Source: Bog-532 sp963742875
GTDB taxonomy: Bacteria > Actinomycetota > Actinomycetes > Streptosporangiales > Streptosporangiaceae
Direction: 5' to 3'
Length of the DNA: 64,000 nucleotides
Assembly: GCA_963742875.1 (NCBI GenBank)
Contig: CAVUNO010000020.1
Location: 1 to 64,000 of the forward strand
In this document: piece by piece, positions 45,378-55,384 of the stretch
Position numbering within the stretch: the stretch's first letter is position 1
How the letters are laid out: every line of letters starts with the position of its first letter
Position numbers and translations under genes: made by a program
Notes under the pieces: model-generated
Seen by the model: only the letters and a program-made list of their open reading frames with translations
Told to the model about the DNA's origin: nothing
The model's database searches: none

Positions 45378-46361
45378 TCAGAACCCGAAGGCGCGATCGA
45401 CGGCGTCCAGCACCCGGTCCAGGTCCGGAAGGTAGTGCTCCTCGAGCCGGGACGGCGGGTACGGAGTGGAAAAGCCGCCCACGCGCAGGACCGGTGCCTC
45501 GAGGGAGTAGAAGCATTCCTCGGTGATGCGCGCGGCGATCTCGGCGCCCAGGCCACCGAAGACGGGGGCCTCGTGCACCACCACGCAGCGCCCGGTCCGG
45601 CGCACGGAGGCGCTGACCCTGTTCATGTCCAGCGGGGACAGCGACCGCAGGTCGATCACCTCGATGCTGCGGCCGTCCTCGCGTGCGGCGGCCGCGGCGC
45701 CCAGCGCCACCTTGACCATCGGGCCGTAGGCCAGGAGCGTGATGTCCGTGCCCTCGGCTACGGTGCGCGCGGCGTCCATCGGCAGGGCGTCCGCGACGCT
45801 GGCCGTCGTGTCGACGTCCGCCTTCTCCCAGTAACGCCGCTTCGGCTCGAAGAAGATCACCGGGTCGTCGCTGCGGATCGCCTGCTGGATCATCGTGAAC
45901 GCGTCCGGCCCGCTGGAGCACGCCACCACCCGCAGGCCGGCCGTGTGGGCGAACGGCGCCTCGGGTGATTCGCTGTGGTGCTCGACCGCGCCGATGCCAC
46001 CGCCGAACGGGATGCGGATGACGACGGGAAGCGCGACGCTGCCGCGCGAGCGGTACCTCATCTTCGCCAGCTGGCTGACGATCTGGTTGAACGCCGGGTA
46101 TACGAAGCCGTCGAACTGGATCTCGCACACCGGCCGGTAGCCGCGCAGGGCGAGCCCGATCGCGGTGCCCACGATGCCGGATTCGGCCAGCGGCGTGTCC
46201 ACGACGCGGCTCTCGCCGAAGTCCTTCTGCAGCCCGTCGGTGATCCGGAAGACGCCGCCGAGCTTGCCGACGTCCTCGCCCATGATCAGGACCTTGCGAT
46301 CGTCCTCCAGTGCCCGGCGGAGACCCTCGTTCAGCGCCCGGGCCAGGGTGAGCGTGGTCAT
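45378..46361 (-). CDS. bkdB: 2-oxoacid dehydrogenase E1 component, beta subunit
   Basis: The 327-residue subunit has the transketolase pyrimidine-binding domain (LIMGEDVGKLGGVFRITDGL, AESGIVGTAIGLALRGYRPV) and C-terminal domain (DITLLAYGPMVKVALGAAAA, CVVVHEAPVFGGLGAEIAAR). With E1 alpha it decarboxylates a 2-oxo acid using thiamine diphosphate and passes the acyl group to the E2 lipoyl domain. The ATG overlaps the E1 alpha stop (ATGA) and E2 starts 10 bases after its stop. Sequence similarity suggests the branched-chain 2-oxoacid type; pyruvate cannot be excluded. Confidence 0.9.
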   Translation of the reverse strand: MTTLTLARALNEGLRRALEDDRKVLIMGEDVGKLGGVFRITDGLQKDFGESRVVDTPLAESGIVGTAIGLALRGYRPVCEIQFDGFVYPAFNQIVSQLAKMRYRSRGSVALPVVIRIPFGGGIGAVEHHSESPEAPFAHTAGLRVVACSSGPDAFTMIQQAIRSDDPVIFFEPKRRYWEKADVDTTASVADALPMDAARTVAEGTDITLLAYGPMVKVALGAAAAAREDGRSIEVIDLRSLSPLDMNRVSASVRRTGRCVVVHEAPVFGGLGAEIAARITEECFYSLEAPVLRVGGFSTPYPPSRLEEHYLPDLDRVLDAVDRAFGF

Positions 46362-47650
46362 CGGGCCTCCCCGCTGCGCCCGAAGCCGCCGGTGCCGCGG
46401 GCCTGCGCCGCGCCGGGAACGCCGGGGCCCCCGGGCACGCCATCCGGTGGCGGGATTCCGGGCCCGTCGCGCCCGGAATCATCGAAGGAATCGAGGTAGG
46501 CGGCGTAGGTATCCCGTTCGGCGTCGACGACCGGGTGTGATCCCGCGTAGATGTGCTCAAAGGCGGACAGCGGTGCCGGGTCCGGCATGGCCCGGCACGC
46601 CTCACGCAGCCAGGCGCCCAGCCGGGCGGCCTCGGCGTCGATCTCGTCGAAGAAGCTGGCGTCGGCGGCCCCGCTCCGCACCAGGTACGCCTTGACCCGC
46701 TCGACCGGGTCCCGGAGTTTCCATGCCTCCAGGTCGCCGGCCAGCCGGTACCTGGTCGGGTCGTCGGTGGTCGTGTGCGCGCCCATCCGGTAGGTGAACG
46801 CCTCGATCAGCGTGGGCCCCTGCCCCTCGCGGGCGGCCCGCAGCGCGGCCCGGGTCACGGCGAGGCAGGCGAGCACGTCGTTGCCGTCGACACGCAGGCC
46901 CGGGAAACCGAAGCCGCGCGCCCGCTGGTAGAGCGGGATCCGGCTCTGCCGCTCCAGCGGCTCGGAGATGGCCCACTGGTTGTTCTGGCAGAAGAACACG
47001 ACCGGCGCGTTGAAGACCGACGCCCAGATGAACGCCTCATTGACGTCACCCTGGCTGGTGGCCCCGTCGCCGAAGTAGGCGATGACGGCCTCGCCCCCGT
47101 CCCCGGTGGCCCCGTCCCGCTGTATCCCCATCGCGTACCCGGTGGCGTGCAGCGTCTGGCTGCCGATCACGATCGTGTACAGGTGGAACTTGCGCTCCTC
47201 CGGGTCCCAGCCGCCGTGGCTGACACCGCGGAACAGTTCCAGCAACTGGACGGGGTCGACGCCGCGGCACCACGCGACGCCGTGCTCCCGGTAGGTCGGG
47301 AACGCCATGTCCTGCGCGCCGAGCGCCCGGGCGGAGCCGATCTGCGCCGCTTCCTGGCCGAGCAGGGAGGCCCAGATGCCGAGCTCACCCTGGCGCTGCA
47401 GCGCGATCGCCTCGGTGTCCATCCGGCGGACGAGCACCAGGTCGCGATAGAGGCCCTGAAGTTCGCGGGCGGAGATGTCGAGCGGGTAGTCGGGATGATC
47501 CACCCGCTCGCCTTCGGGGGTCAGGAGCTGGATCAGCTCCTCTGGTGCACCTGCCTCCGGGGGCAGGCCGGCCGCGGCGGCCGGCGCGGAGGCCAGTGGC
47601 GGGGGCATGACCTCATGTGCGGCGGACGAACCGCCGGTTTCGACGGACAC
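46358..47650 (-). CDS. bkdA: 2-oxoacid dehydrogenase E1 component, alpha subunit
   Basis: The 430-residue protein starts at GTG 47650 with AAGGAG six bases upstream. The thiamine diphosphate site is AYFGDGATSQGDVNEAFIWA ... NNQ; RRMDTEAIALQRQGELGIWA and the phosphorylation-loop region TYRMGAHTTTDDPTRYR are typical. An Ala/Pro-rich segment precedes the fold. It is the first gene of the operon E1 alpha, E1 beta, E2, divergent from purS. Confidence 0.92.
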   Translation of the reverse strand: MSVETGGSSAAHEVMPPPLASAPAAAAGLPPEAGAPEELIQLLTPEGERVDHPDYPLDISARELQGLYRDLVLVRRMDTEAIALQRQGELGIWASLLGQEAAQIGSARALGAQDMAFPTYREHGVAWCRGVDPVQLLELFRGVSHGGWDPEERKFHLYTIVIGSQTLHATGYAMGIQRDGATGDGGEAVIAYFGDGATSQGDVNEAFIWASVFNAPVVFFCQNNQWAISEPLERQSRIPLYQRARGFGFPGLRVDGNDVLACLAVTRAALRAAREGQGPTLIEAFTYRMGAHTTTDDPTRYRLAGDLEAWKLRDPVERVKAYLVRSGAADASFFDEIDAEAARLGAWLREACRAMPDPAPLSAFEHIYAGSHPVVDAERDTYAAYLDSFDDSGRDGPGIPPPDGVPGGPGVPGAAQARGTGGFGRSGEAR

Positions 47651-47876
47651 GTGCCACTCCTTGATCCTCAGGGCCGGTGTGGGATCGCCAGGACCGGCCG
47701 GGCGGTTGCGCTGCTGTCCGTTGGTGGCGGACACCTTTCCATGCGGGGGCGCTGTGTAGTTGTCCCTCTGCCAGTACGGACCGCGGGCGGGCGTGGGTCT
47801 CATCGCGTACGCTGCGGCCCTGGCGCAGATGCATGTGAGCATATGTGCCCCGTTAGTCTTGGGAGGAGGAGGATAC

Positions 47877-48119
47877 GTGTCCCGTGTGGTTATTGACGTC
47901 ATGCTCAAGCCCGAAATTCATGATCCACAGGGGGACGCCATCACGGAGTCCGCGCACCGTCTCGGCTATGGGGACGTGCTCAGCGTGCGCCAGGGCAAGA
48001 GGTTCGAGGTCGAAATCAGCGGCCCGGCCGACGAGCCCGCCCTGGAGGCAATCGCCAAGCTCGCCTCGGACCTGCTCGCGAACCCCGTGATCGAGGAGTT
48101 CACGCTGCACCTCGCCTGA
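47877..48119 (+). CDS. purS: Phosphoribosylformylglycinamidine synthase subunit PurS
   Basis: The 80-residue protein from GTG 47877 (SRVVIDVMLKPEIHDPQGDA) has the PurS fold signatures DVLSVRQGKRFEVEISGPAD and NPVIEEFTLHLA. The ribosome site GGGAGGAGGAGG is very strong. PurS joins PurL to the glutaminase PurQ. purQ and purL follow 1.1 kb downstream, with one unrelated gene between. Confidence 0.95.
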   Translation: MSRVVIDVMLKPEIHDPQGDAITESAHRLGYGDVLSVRQGKRFEVEISGPADEPALEAIAKLASDLLANPVIEEFTLHLA

Positions 48120-48213
48120 TTGCCTGCGTATATGCCCCACGTACGTGCCCGCGCTGAGGTGTTTGGGCGTGCTGGCATGTAACAGTGGCATGTAACCCCT
48201 GAATTTCACGGTT

Positions 48214-48888
48214 ATGAATGTCCGGGGCGGGAAGCCTTGGCTTGTGAAGTTCTGTTTGGCTTTCCGGCGTGAGGCGCTCAGCGTTCCGGTGACCAGGCGC
48301 GTGCTGGGCGACGTCCTGCGGAACGCGGGGGTCGACGACGACAGCGTTTCGGACATCCTGCTGGCAGCTACGGAGGCGTGCTCTAACGTGCTCAGGCACG
48401 GCGGATCCCGGGCCACGGGGTACGCCGTGGTCGTCACCCTCGGCGCGAACCAGTGCGACGTGGAGGTCGCCGAGGACCGGGGCTTCGCGGGAACGGGGAC
48501 CGCGGCCGACGTCCCGCGCCGGGCGGCCGCACCCGGCGGGCGGCGGCTTTCCCGCCCGTCGCCCGGGCTCACGATGCCGGGTGGCCGGCGCCGCGCCGGG
48601 CGGTCCCTGTCCTGGCCTGCGCGCAAGTCTGCCCTGGGCCGGATGCCCTGGCGCCGCGTAACCTCCGCGAGTGGGCCTGGCCAGGGCCGCGGCGAGACGA
48701 AGCGCCCGGGCCGGGACGCGGACGTCATGGGCCTGCCCGAGTCGGGCCGCGGGCTGGACGTCATGCGCGCCTGCGTGGACGACGTGACGCTGCGCAGTCG
48801 GCCCGGCCGCGGCACCGTGGTGACCATGCGCAAGCGCATTCGCTGGTCCAGCGACGCTCCGCTGGCCCGCATGCGAGCGGTCAGCTAG
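48214..48888 (+). CDS. ATP-binding anti-sigma/histidine-kinase-like protein with a long insertion
   Basis: Residues 1-90 match RsbW-like HATPase domains: SVPVTRRVLGDVLRNAGVDD and the N box LAATEACSNVLRHGGSRATG. The G-box part (LPESGRGLDVMRACVDDVTL then GTVVTMRKRI) comes only after about 75 Arg/Gly/Pro-rich residues (about 95-170). Normal proteins have 5-10 residues there. These kinases phosphorylate anti-anti-sigma factors. The insert may be a disordered loop or a mis-inserted segment. Confidence 0.75.
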   Translation: MNVRGGKPWLVKFCLAFRREALSVPVTRRVLGDVLRNAGVDDDSVSDILLAATEACSNVLRHGGSRATGYAVVVTLGANQCDVEVAEDRGFAGTGTAADVPRRAAAPGGRRLSRPSPGLTMPGGRRRAGRSLSWPARKSALGRMPWRRVTSASGPGQGRGETKRPGRDADVMGLPESGRGLDVMRACVDDVTLRSRPGRGTVVTMRKRIRWSSDAPLARMRAVS

Positions 48889-49202
48889 GGTAGCCGCGGA
48901 TCCCTATTCGGGGCAGACGCCGCCGAACGGCGTCACCGCCAAGCTGGTCGACCTGGGCATTTACCCGCCTGCCGTATCCGGAACCTCGGGCTCCGGGTAC
49001 ACGACGGCCTTCTGGGCGCCCGCCAAGGGTGCCATCGCCCTGGTCCGCACCGCCCCGCCAGTGTTCTCCCTGGATACCGAGCAGACCGCCATCGGCGGCT
49101 AGAGCCCGGCAAGAGTGTGGGTCGGCGACGCAACCGGCGCCGAACCAGCGTCCAGGAGGTGCGGCGCGCCCGGTAATCTTCGGGCGTGCCCCTCAATAGC
49201 TT
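48889..49202. other. Intergenic region with a decayed coding remnant
   Basis: From about 48901 to 49102 the plus strand reads VTAKLVDLGIYPPAVSGTSG and YTTAFWAPAKGAIALVRTAP to a TAG, with protein-like composition but no start. I cannot name it. Confidence 0.3.
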
Positions 49203-49889
49203 GTGCGGTGCCGATTGACCGCGCGCGTTGGCGTCATCACCTTCCCGGGCTCGCTGGACGAAGGTGAGGCGGCCCGCGCGGTGCGCCGGGCCGGCGGCGA
49301 GCCGGTCGCCCTCTGGCACGCCGAGCGTGACCTGCGCGGCGCGGACGCCGTGATCCTGCCCGGCGGATTTTCCTACGGCGACTACCTGCGCTGCGGCGCG
49401 ATCGCGCGGTTCTCCCCGGTGATGACCGGGGTCGCGGCCGCCGCGAAGGCGGGGCTGCCGGTGCTCGGCATCTGTAACGGTTTCCAGATCCTGTGCGAGG
49501 CGCACCTGCTGCCCGGGGCGCTGACCCGGAACGCGGGCCTGCACTTCGTCAGCCGCGATGTGCGGCTGCGGGTGGAGAACGGCGGCACGCCGTGGACCCG
49601 GGCGTACGCCCCCGGCCAGCAGATCACCGTGCCGCTGAAGAGCGGCGAGGGCGCGTACCTGGCCGAAGCCGGGACACTCGAGGCGCTGGAGGCCGGCGGC
49701 CAGGTGGTCGTCCGCTACCTGGACAACCCCAACGGCTCGGCGCTCAGCATCGCCGGTGTCTGCAACGAGGCGGGCAACGTGGTCGGGCTGATGCCGCACC
49801 CCGAATACGCCATCAGCGAGCTCACCGGGCCGGGCGCCGACGGGCTCGGCTTCTTTTCCTCGGCCGTCTCCGTCCTGGTGGGGGCGTGA
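49203..49889 (+). CDS. purQ: Phosphoribosylformylglycinamidine synthase, glutaminase subunit PurQ
   Basis: The 228-residue class I amidotransferase has FPGSLDEGEAARAVRRAGGE, PGGFSYGDYLRCGAIARFSP, the nucleophile Cys in LGICNGFQILCEAHLLPGAL and the His/Glu pair in GLMPHPEYAISEL. It releases ammonia from glutamine for PurL. The start is GTG 49203 or TTG 49215. The stop overlaps the purL ATG (ATGA-type, 1 base). Confidence 0.95.
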   Translation: MRCRLTARVGVITFPGSLDEGEAARAVRRAGGEPVALWHAERDLRGADAVILPGGFSYGDYLRCGAIARFSPVMTGVAAAAKAGLPVLGICNGFQILCEAHLLPGALTRNAGLHFVSRDVRLRVENGGTPWTRAYAPGQQITVPLKSGEGAYLAEAGTLEALEAGGQVVVRYLDNPNGSALSIAGVCNEAGNVVGLMPHPEYAISELTGPGADGLGFFSSAVSVLVGA

Positions 49890-52142
49890 TGACGGCCCCG
49901 GACACGGTGACCCGCGCCGCGGCCAGCCCGGATCAGCCGCAGCCGTCCGCCGAGCTCGGCCTGACCAGGCCGGAATACGAGCGCATCCGGCAGTTGCTCG
50001 GCCGCCGCCCCACCGACGCGGAGCTCGCGCTGTACTCGGTGATGTGGAGCGAGCACTGCTCCTACAAGTCGTCCAAAGTGCACCTGCGGCAGTTCGCCGA
50101 GAAGGCGCCGCCCAGCGATGCGCTGCTGGCCGGCATCGGGGCCAACGCCGGCGTGGTCGACATCGGCGGCGGCTACGCGGTCACCTTCAAGATCGAGTCA
50201 CACAACCACCCCTCCTACGTCGAGCCGCACCAGGGCGCGGCGACCGGCGTCGGCGGCATCGTCCGCGACATCCTGGCCATGGGGGCGCGGCCGGTCGCGG
50301 TGATGGACTCGCTGCGGTTCGGGCAGGCCGGCGCGGGCGACACCCGCCGGGTGCTGTCCGGCGTAGTCAGCGGGATCTCGTTCTACGGCAACTGCCTGGG
50401 CCTGCCCAACATCGGCGGGGAACTGGCCTTCGACGCCTGCTACGCGGGAAACCCGCTCGTCAACGCGCTGTGCGTCGGGGTCATGCGGCACGGTGACCTC
50501 AAGCTCGCCACTGCCGACGGGCCCGGCAACAAGGTCATCCTGCTCGGCTCGCGGACCGGGCCCGACGGCATCGGCGGTGCGTCGGTGCTGGCCAGCGCGA
50601 CCTTCGGCGGCGACGGCGGCCACTCGGCCAAGCGACCCAGCGTGCAGGTCGGCGACCCGTTCCTGGAAAAGCTCCTGATCGAGTGCTGCCTCGAGCTTTA
50701 CCGCGGTGGACTGGTCGTGGGCATCCAGGACCTCGGCGCGGCGGGTGTCGCGTGCGCGACCACCGAGCTGGCCGCGGCCGGAACGGGCGGCATGCGGGTC
50801 CGGCTCGACGCGGTGCCGTTGCGCGATCCGGCGCTGGGGCCGCCGGAGATCCTGATGAGCGAGTCGCAGGAACGGATGATGGCCGTCGTCGAACCGGCCA
50901 GCGTCCCGCGCTTCCTCGCCGTCTGCGCCAAGTGGGCCGTCCCGGCCACGGTCATCGGGGAGGTGACCGACAGCGGTCGGCTCGAGATGACCTGGCACGG
51001 TGAGACGGTGGTCGACATCCCGCCCGGTACTGCCGCGGACGAGGGGCCGGTGTACTCCCGCCCGCTGGCCCGGCCCGGCTGGCAGGACAAGCTGGCCGCC
51101 GACGACCCCGCCGCTCTGCCGCGGCCGTCCGGGGCCAGCGGGCTGCGGGCCGCGCTGCTGTCCATGCTCGGCTCGCCCGGGCTGGCCGACACGGCGTGGG
51201 TCACCGAGCAATACGACCATTACGTGCGCGGCGACACGGTCCTGGCCATGCCCGAGGACGGCGGCCTGATCCGGGTCGATGAGGAGACCGGGCTCGGGGT
51301 GGCGCTGGCCACCGACGGGAACGGCCGCTTCGCGCTGCTCGACCCCTACGCGGGAGCACAGCTCGCGCTGTGCGAGGCGTACCGCAACGTGGCCGTGACC
51401 GGTGCCCGGCCGCTCGCCGTGACGAACTGCATGAACTTCGGGTCACCCGAGGACCCGGCCGTGATGTGGCAGTTCGCCGAGGCCGTCCGGGGTCTCGCGG
51501 ATGGCTGCGCCGTGCTCGGCGTCCCCGTCACCGGCGGCAACGTCAGCTTCTACAACCAGACCGGTGAGGCCGCCATCCAGCCCACCCCGGTGATCGGGGT
51601 GCTGGGCGTGCACGCGGACGTGCGCCGCCGGCTGTCCATCGGCTTCGGCACCGGCGGGGCCCGCATCATGCTGCTCGGCCGAACCGCTCCCGAGTTCGGC
51701 GGGTCGGCGTGGGCGCACGTCCTGCATGCGCACATCGGCGGCCGGCCTCCCGCGGGTTGATTTTGACGCCGAACGGGCCCTGGCGCGGGTTCTCGCCGAT
51801 GCGGCGGCCTCCGGTGTGGCGTGTGCCGCACACGACCTGTCCGACGGTGGCCTTGCGGTCGCGCTGGCCGAATCGTGCCTGCGCGGAGGCCTCGGCTGCC
51901 AGGTCAGGCTGCCCGGGGACGCGTTCACGTACCTGTTCAGCGAATCGGCGGGGCGGGCCATCGTGGCGGTCCGTCCCGGGGCGGAGGCGGAATTCGAGCA
52001 GATTTGCGCGGCGCACGCCGTGCCGGCCCTGGCCATCGGCATCGCCGGCGGCCCATGCCTGGAGGTCGAGGACTCCTTCACGATCTCGCTGGCGGAGCTG
52101 GCCGGGGTGCACCGCGGCGCCCTGCCGGCGATCCTCAGCTGA
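49889..52142 (+). pseudogene. purL: Phosphoribosylformylglycinamidine synthase subunit PurL, frameshifted
   Basis: The ATP-dependent FGAM synthase spans two frames. The first (49889 to about 51750) has YSVMWSEHCSYKSSKVHLRQ, FKIESHNHPSYVEPHQGAAT, the Gly-rich GIQDLGAAGVACATTELAA and LAVTNCMNFGSPEDP, GVPVTGGNVSFYNQTGE. The second (to 52142) has AHDLSDGGLAVALAESCLRG and the end. They join if one C is removed from CCC at 51749-51751 (HIGGRPP-RVDFDAE). Since PurL is essential for purine synthesis, a read error is likely; otherwise the strain needs purines. Confidence 0.9.
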
Positions 52143-52274
52143 CGGGCCCGCACCATGCCCGCTGAACCAGCCCGGCGTTGCCCAGCGGCTGGCCGGGCTC
52201 GTGGAGCTCGTGGAGGACGCGGGGCCCGCCCCGGCCGCGGCCCGGATCCGCGTGACGCCGAGAGCGCAGCCGCC

Positions 52275-52626
52275 GTGACCCGCGCGCTGGACGCCGGTGA
52301 GGCACCGCCGGCGGATCGCGCTCCGCGTCGCGGTGAGGTACCTGCTCGGGCTGCTCGCGGCGGCGGTGCCCGGCCGCGCGGTGGAGGTGAGGGTCCCCCC
52401 GGTGGCCGCGGTGCAGTGTGTGCCGGGGCCCCGGCACACCCGGGGCACGCCGCCCAATGTCGTCGAGACCGATCCCGTTACCTGGATCCGGCTGGCCACC
52501 GGCCGCCTCACGTGGGCCGAAGCCGTCCGCGCAGGCGCCGTCCAGGCCAGCGGGCCACGCGCCGACCTCGCGCCCTACCTGCCGGTTAGCGCGGGTAGCG
52601 GCCCGGGCGCGTCATCTTCTCATTAG
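52275..52626 (+). pseudogene. Sterol-carrier-like (SCP2) family protein, frameshifted
   Basis: A GTG at 52275 starts VTRALDAGEAPPADRA; a one-base loss near 52320 moves to the frame with LRVAVRYLLGLLAAAVPGRA, QCVPGPRHTRGTPPNVVETD and PVTWIRLATGRLTWAEAVRA to 52626. The second part is the family signature of a small actinobacterial SCP2-like protein often found between purL and purF. Upstream 130 bases also read protein-like (RLAGLVELVEDAGPAP) in a third frame. Confidence 0.6.
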
Positions 52627-52635
52627 ACTGGTCGT

Positions 52636-54195
52636 GTGCCAAAGCCCGACGGCCGCCTGATGGATGATCTGGATCCCTCCGACCGGCCGCCACGCGATGC
52701 CTGCGGCGTATTCGGCGTCTGGTCGCCGGGTGAGGACGTCGCCAAGCTCGCCTATTACGGGCTGTACGCCCTCCAGCACCGGGGTCAGGAGTCGGCCGGT
52801 ATCGCGGTCAGCGACGGTGACCGCATCGTCGTCTACAAGGATATGGGCCTCGTGGCGCAGGTATTCGACGAGGCCGCGCTCAATACCCTCCGCGGCTACC
52901 TGGCCGTCGGGCACTGCCGCTATTCCACCTCGGGTTCTTCGGTGTGGGAGAACGCCCAGCCGACCTTCCGCTCCACGCATGACGGCGGCCTGGCGCTCGG
53001 GCACAACGGCAACCTGATCAACATGCTGGAACTGGCCCGGCTGCTGGACGCCGATGCTGGCCCGGAGTACCGGCTGCCCGCGGCGACCTCCGACACGGAC
53101 GTACTGACCGCACTGTTCGCCCGGCCGCCCCAGCGCCATCAAGGGCTCCCGCCGGGCGCCCGTTCCGCCCGCCGAGGGGACGCCGGCCGGAGGCTGGCGC
53201 GTCACCGCATGTCCGCGCCGACGACATCGAGGCGATGGCCCTGGCCACGCTCCCGCTCGTACGGGGCGCCTACTCGCTGGTCTTCATGAACGAGCGGACG
53301 CTGTTCGCCGCGCGGGACCCGCAGGGTTTCCGGCCGCTGGTGCTCGGCCAGCTCGAGACCGGGTGGGCGGTGGCCAGCGAGACCGCGGCGCTGGAAATCA
53401 TCGGCGCCCGCTTCGTCCGGGAGATCGAGCCGGGCGAGCTGATCACCATCGATGAGCGCGGCGTGCGGTCCCGGTACGTTCGCGCTGCCCCGCCCAAGGG
53501 ATGCCTGTTCGAGTACGTCTACCTGGCGCGCCCGGACACCACCATCGCGGGGCGGAACGTGCAGGCCACCCGGGTGGAGGTGGGCCGCAAGCTCGCAGCC
53601 GAACATCCTGCCGCCGCCGACCTGGTGATCCCGGTACCCGAGTCGGGCACGCCCGCCGCGATCGGCTACGCCGAGGCCAGCGGCATTCCCTTACGGTCAG
53701 GGCCTGGTCAAGAACTCCTACGTCGGCCGCACCTTTATCCAGCCGAGCCAGACCATCCGGCAGCGGGGTATCCGGCTGAAGCTGAACCCGCTGGCCGGGG
53801 TCGTCGCGGGGCGGCGCCTGGTGGTCGTGGACGATTCGATCGTGCGCGGGAACACACAGCGCGCCATCGTGGCCATGCTGCGCGAGGCGGGCGCGGCCGA
53901 GGTGCATGTGCGGATCTCGAGCCCGCCGGTCAGCTGGCCGTGCTTCTACGGGATCGACTTCGCGACCCGGGCCGAGCTGATCGCGGGCCACGAATCCGTG
54001 GCCGAGATCTGCGAATCGATCGGGGCCGACTCGCTCGGCTACATCTCGCTGGACGGCCTCGTCGCGGCGACCACGCTTCCGGCTGACCGGCTCTGCCGGG
54101 CCTGTTTCGACGGGATTTACCCGGTCCCCGTCGAGGAGTCCGAACGGGGCAAGTACCTTCGGGAGCCGGGTACCGGGCGCTCGAGGAGGCCACGC
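52636..54195 (+). pseudogene. purF: Amidophosphoribosyltransferase PurF, several frameshifts
   Basis: PurF makes phosphoribosylamine in step 1 of purine synthesis. Frame 1: CGVFGVWSPGEDVAKLAYYG with the N-terminal Cys nucleophile, ALQHRGQESAGIAV, GHCRYSTSGSSVWENAQPTF, LGHNGNLINM, to about 53125. Frame 2: LATLPLVRGAYSLVFMNERT, AARDPQGFRPLVLGQLETGW, YLARPDTTIAGRNVQATRVE, to about 53690. Frame 3: QGLVKNSYVGRTFIQPSQTI, LVVVDDSIVRGNTQRAIVAM (PRPP loop). The second break is one extra T at 53691-53692. A third near 54170 would give GYRALEEATP and a TGA overlapping purM. A 45-residue Pro/Arg-rich stretch around 53125-53230 is unusual. Confidence 0.88.
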
Positions 54196-54196
54196 C

Positions 54197-55384
54197 GTGA
54201 CCGGCAGGTCCAGCGATCAGGCGGCGTCCGGCGCCGCGGAGCGGGTAGATCCGGCCCCGGGCGCCCTACCGGATGCGGCCGTACCGGAGGCCCCGGTACC
54301 CGATGTGCCGGGCGGGACGGCGCTGGGCGAAACGGCTCTGGGCGGCCTCAGCTACGCGGCCGCGGGCGTGGACATCGGGGCGGGTGACCGGGCCGTCGAG
54401 CTGATGCGGTCCTCGGTGGCGAGCACGGCGCGGCCCGAGGTGATCGGGGACATCGGCGGGTTCGTCGGCCTGTTCGACGCGACCCGGCTCGCGGCCTACC
54501 GCCACCCCGTCCTGGCGACCTCCACGGATGGCGTCGGCACCAAGGTGGTGATCGCGAGCCGCCTCGGCATCTACGACACGGTTGGGATCGACCTGGTCGC
54601 CATGGTCGTGGATGACCTGGCCGCGTGCGGGGCGGAACCGCTGTTCATGACCGACTACGTGGTCTGCGGCGCGATCCGGCCACAGCGGGTGGCCGCGATC
54701 GTCTCCGGGGTCGCGCGCGGCTGCGCGGCGGCGGGCTGTGCCCTGCTCGGCGGCGAGACCGCCGAGCATCCGGGGCATCTCGGCGCGGACGACTTCGACC
54801 TCGCGGGTGCGGCGACCGGCGTCGTGGAGGCCGAAGCGATCCTGGGGGCCAGCCGGGTCAGGCCTGGTGACACCGTGATCGCGATGGCCTCGTCCGGGCT
54901 GCACTCCAACGGCTTTTCCCTGGTCCGGGAGATTCTGAAGCGGGCCCGGCTGGACCTGGAGCAGGATCTGCCGGAGCTCGGCCGGCCGCTCGGGGAGGAA
55001 CTGCTGGTTCCGTCCCGCATCTACGCCCAGGATTGCCTGGCCCTCGCGGAGTGCTGCGACGTGCACGCGTACGCGCACATCACCGGGGGTGGCCTGGCTG
55101 GCAATCTCGCCCGGGTCCTGCCCGCCGTGGCGGACGCGGTGCTGGACCGGGGGACCTGGCAGCCGCCCGCGATCTTCAGCGTGCTGGCCCGCGCGGGCGC
55201 GGTGCCGGACGAGGAGATGGACCGCGTCTTCAACCTGGGCGTCGGCATGACCGCAGTGGTGGGCCGACCCGATACGGACGAGGCCCTCCGCGTGCTGGCC
55301 TCGCGGGACGTGACCGCATGGATCCTCGGCGAGATAGTGCCCGGCACCGGCGAAGCCCGGCTCACCGGCACACACTCAGGCTGA
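54197..55384 (+). CDS. purM: Phosphoribosylformylglycinamidine cyclo-ligase (AIR synthase)
   Basis: The 395-residue enzyme has YAAAGVDIGAGDRAVELMRS, LATSTDGVGTKVVIASRLGI, VDDLAACGAEPLFMTDYVVC, GCALLGGETAEHPGHL and the C-terminal HAYAHITGGGLAGNLARVLP, MDRVFNLGVGMTAVV motifs. It closes FGAM to aminoimidazole ribotide. The N terminus is about 50 residues longer than usual and Ala/Pro-rich. The GTG at 54197 overlaps the likely purF stop. The frame is intact, unlike purL and purF. Confidence 0.95.
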   Translation: MTGRSSDQAASGAAERVDPAPGALPDAAVPEAPVPDVPGGTALGETALGGLSYAAAGVDIGAGDRAVELMRSSVASTARPEVIGDIGGFVGLFDATRLAAYRHPVLATSTDGVGTKVVIASRLGIYDTVGIDLVAMVVDDLAACGAEPLFMTDYVVCGAIRPQRVAAIVSGVARGCAAAGCALLGGETAEHPGHLGADDFDLAGAATGVVEAEAILGASRVRPGDTVIAMASSGLHSNGFSLVREILKRARLDLEQDLPELGRPLGEELLVPSRIYAQDCLALAECCDVHAYAHITGGGLAGNLARVLPAVADAVLDRGTWQPPAIFSVLARAGAVPDEEMDRVFNLGVGMTAVVGRPDTDEALRVLASRDVTAWILGEIVPGTGEARLTGTHSG

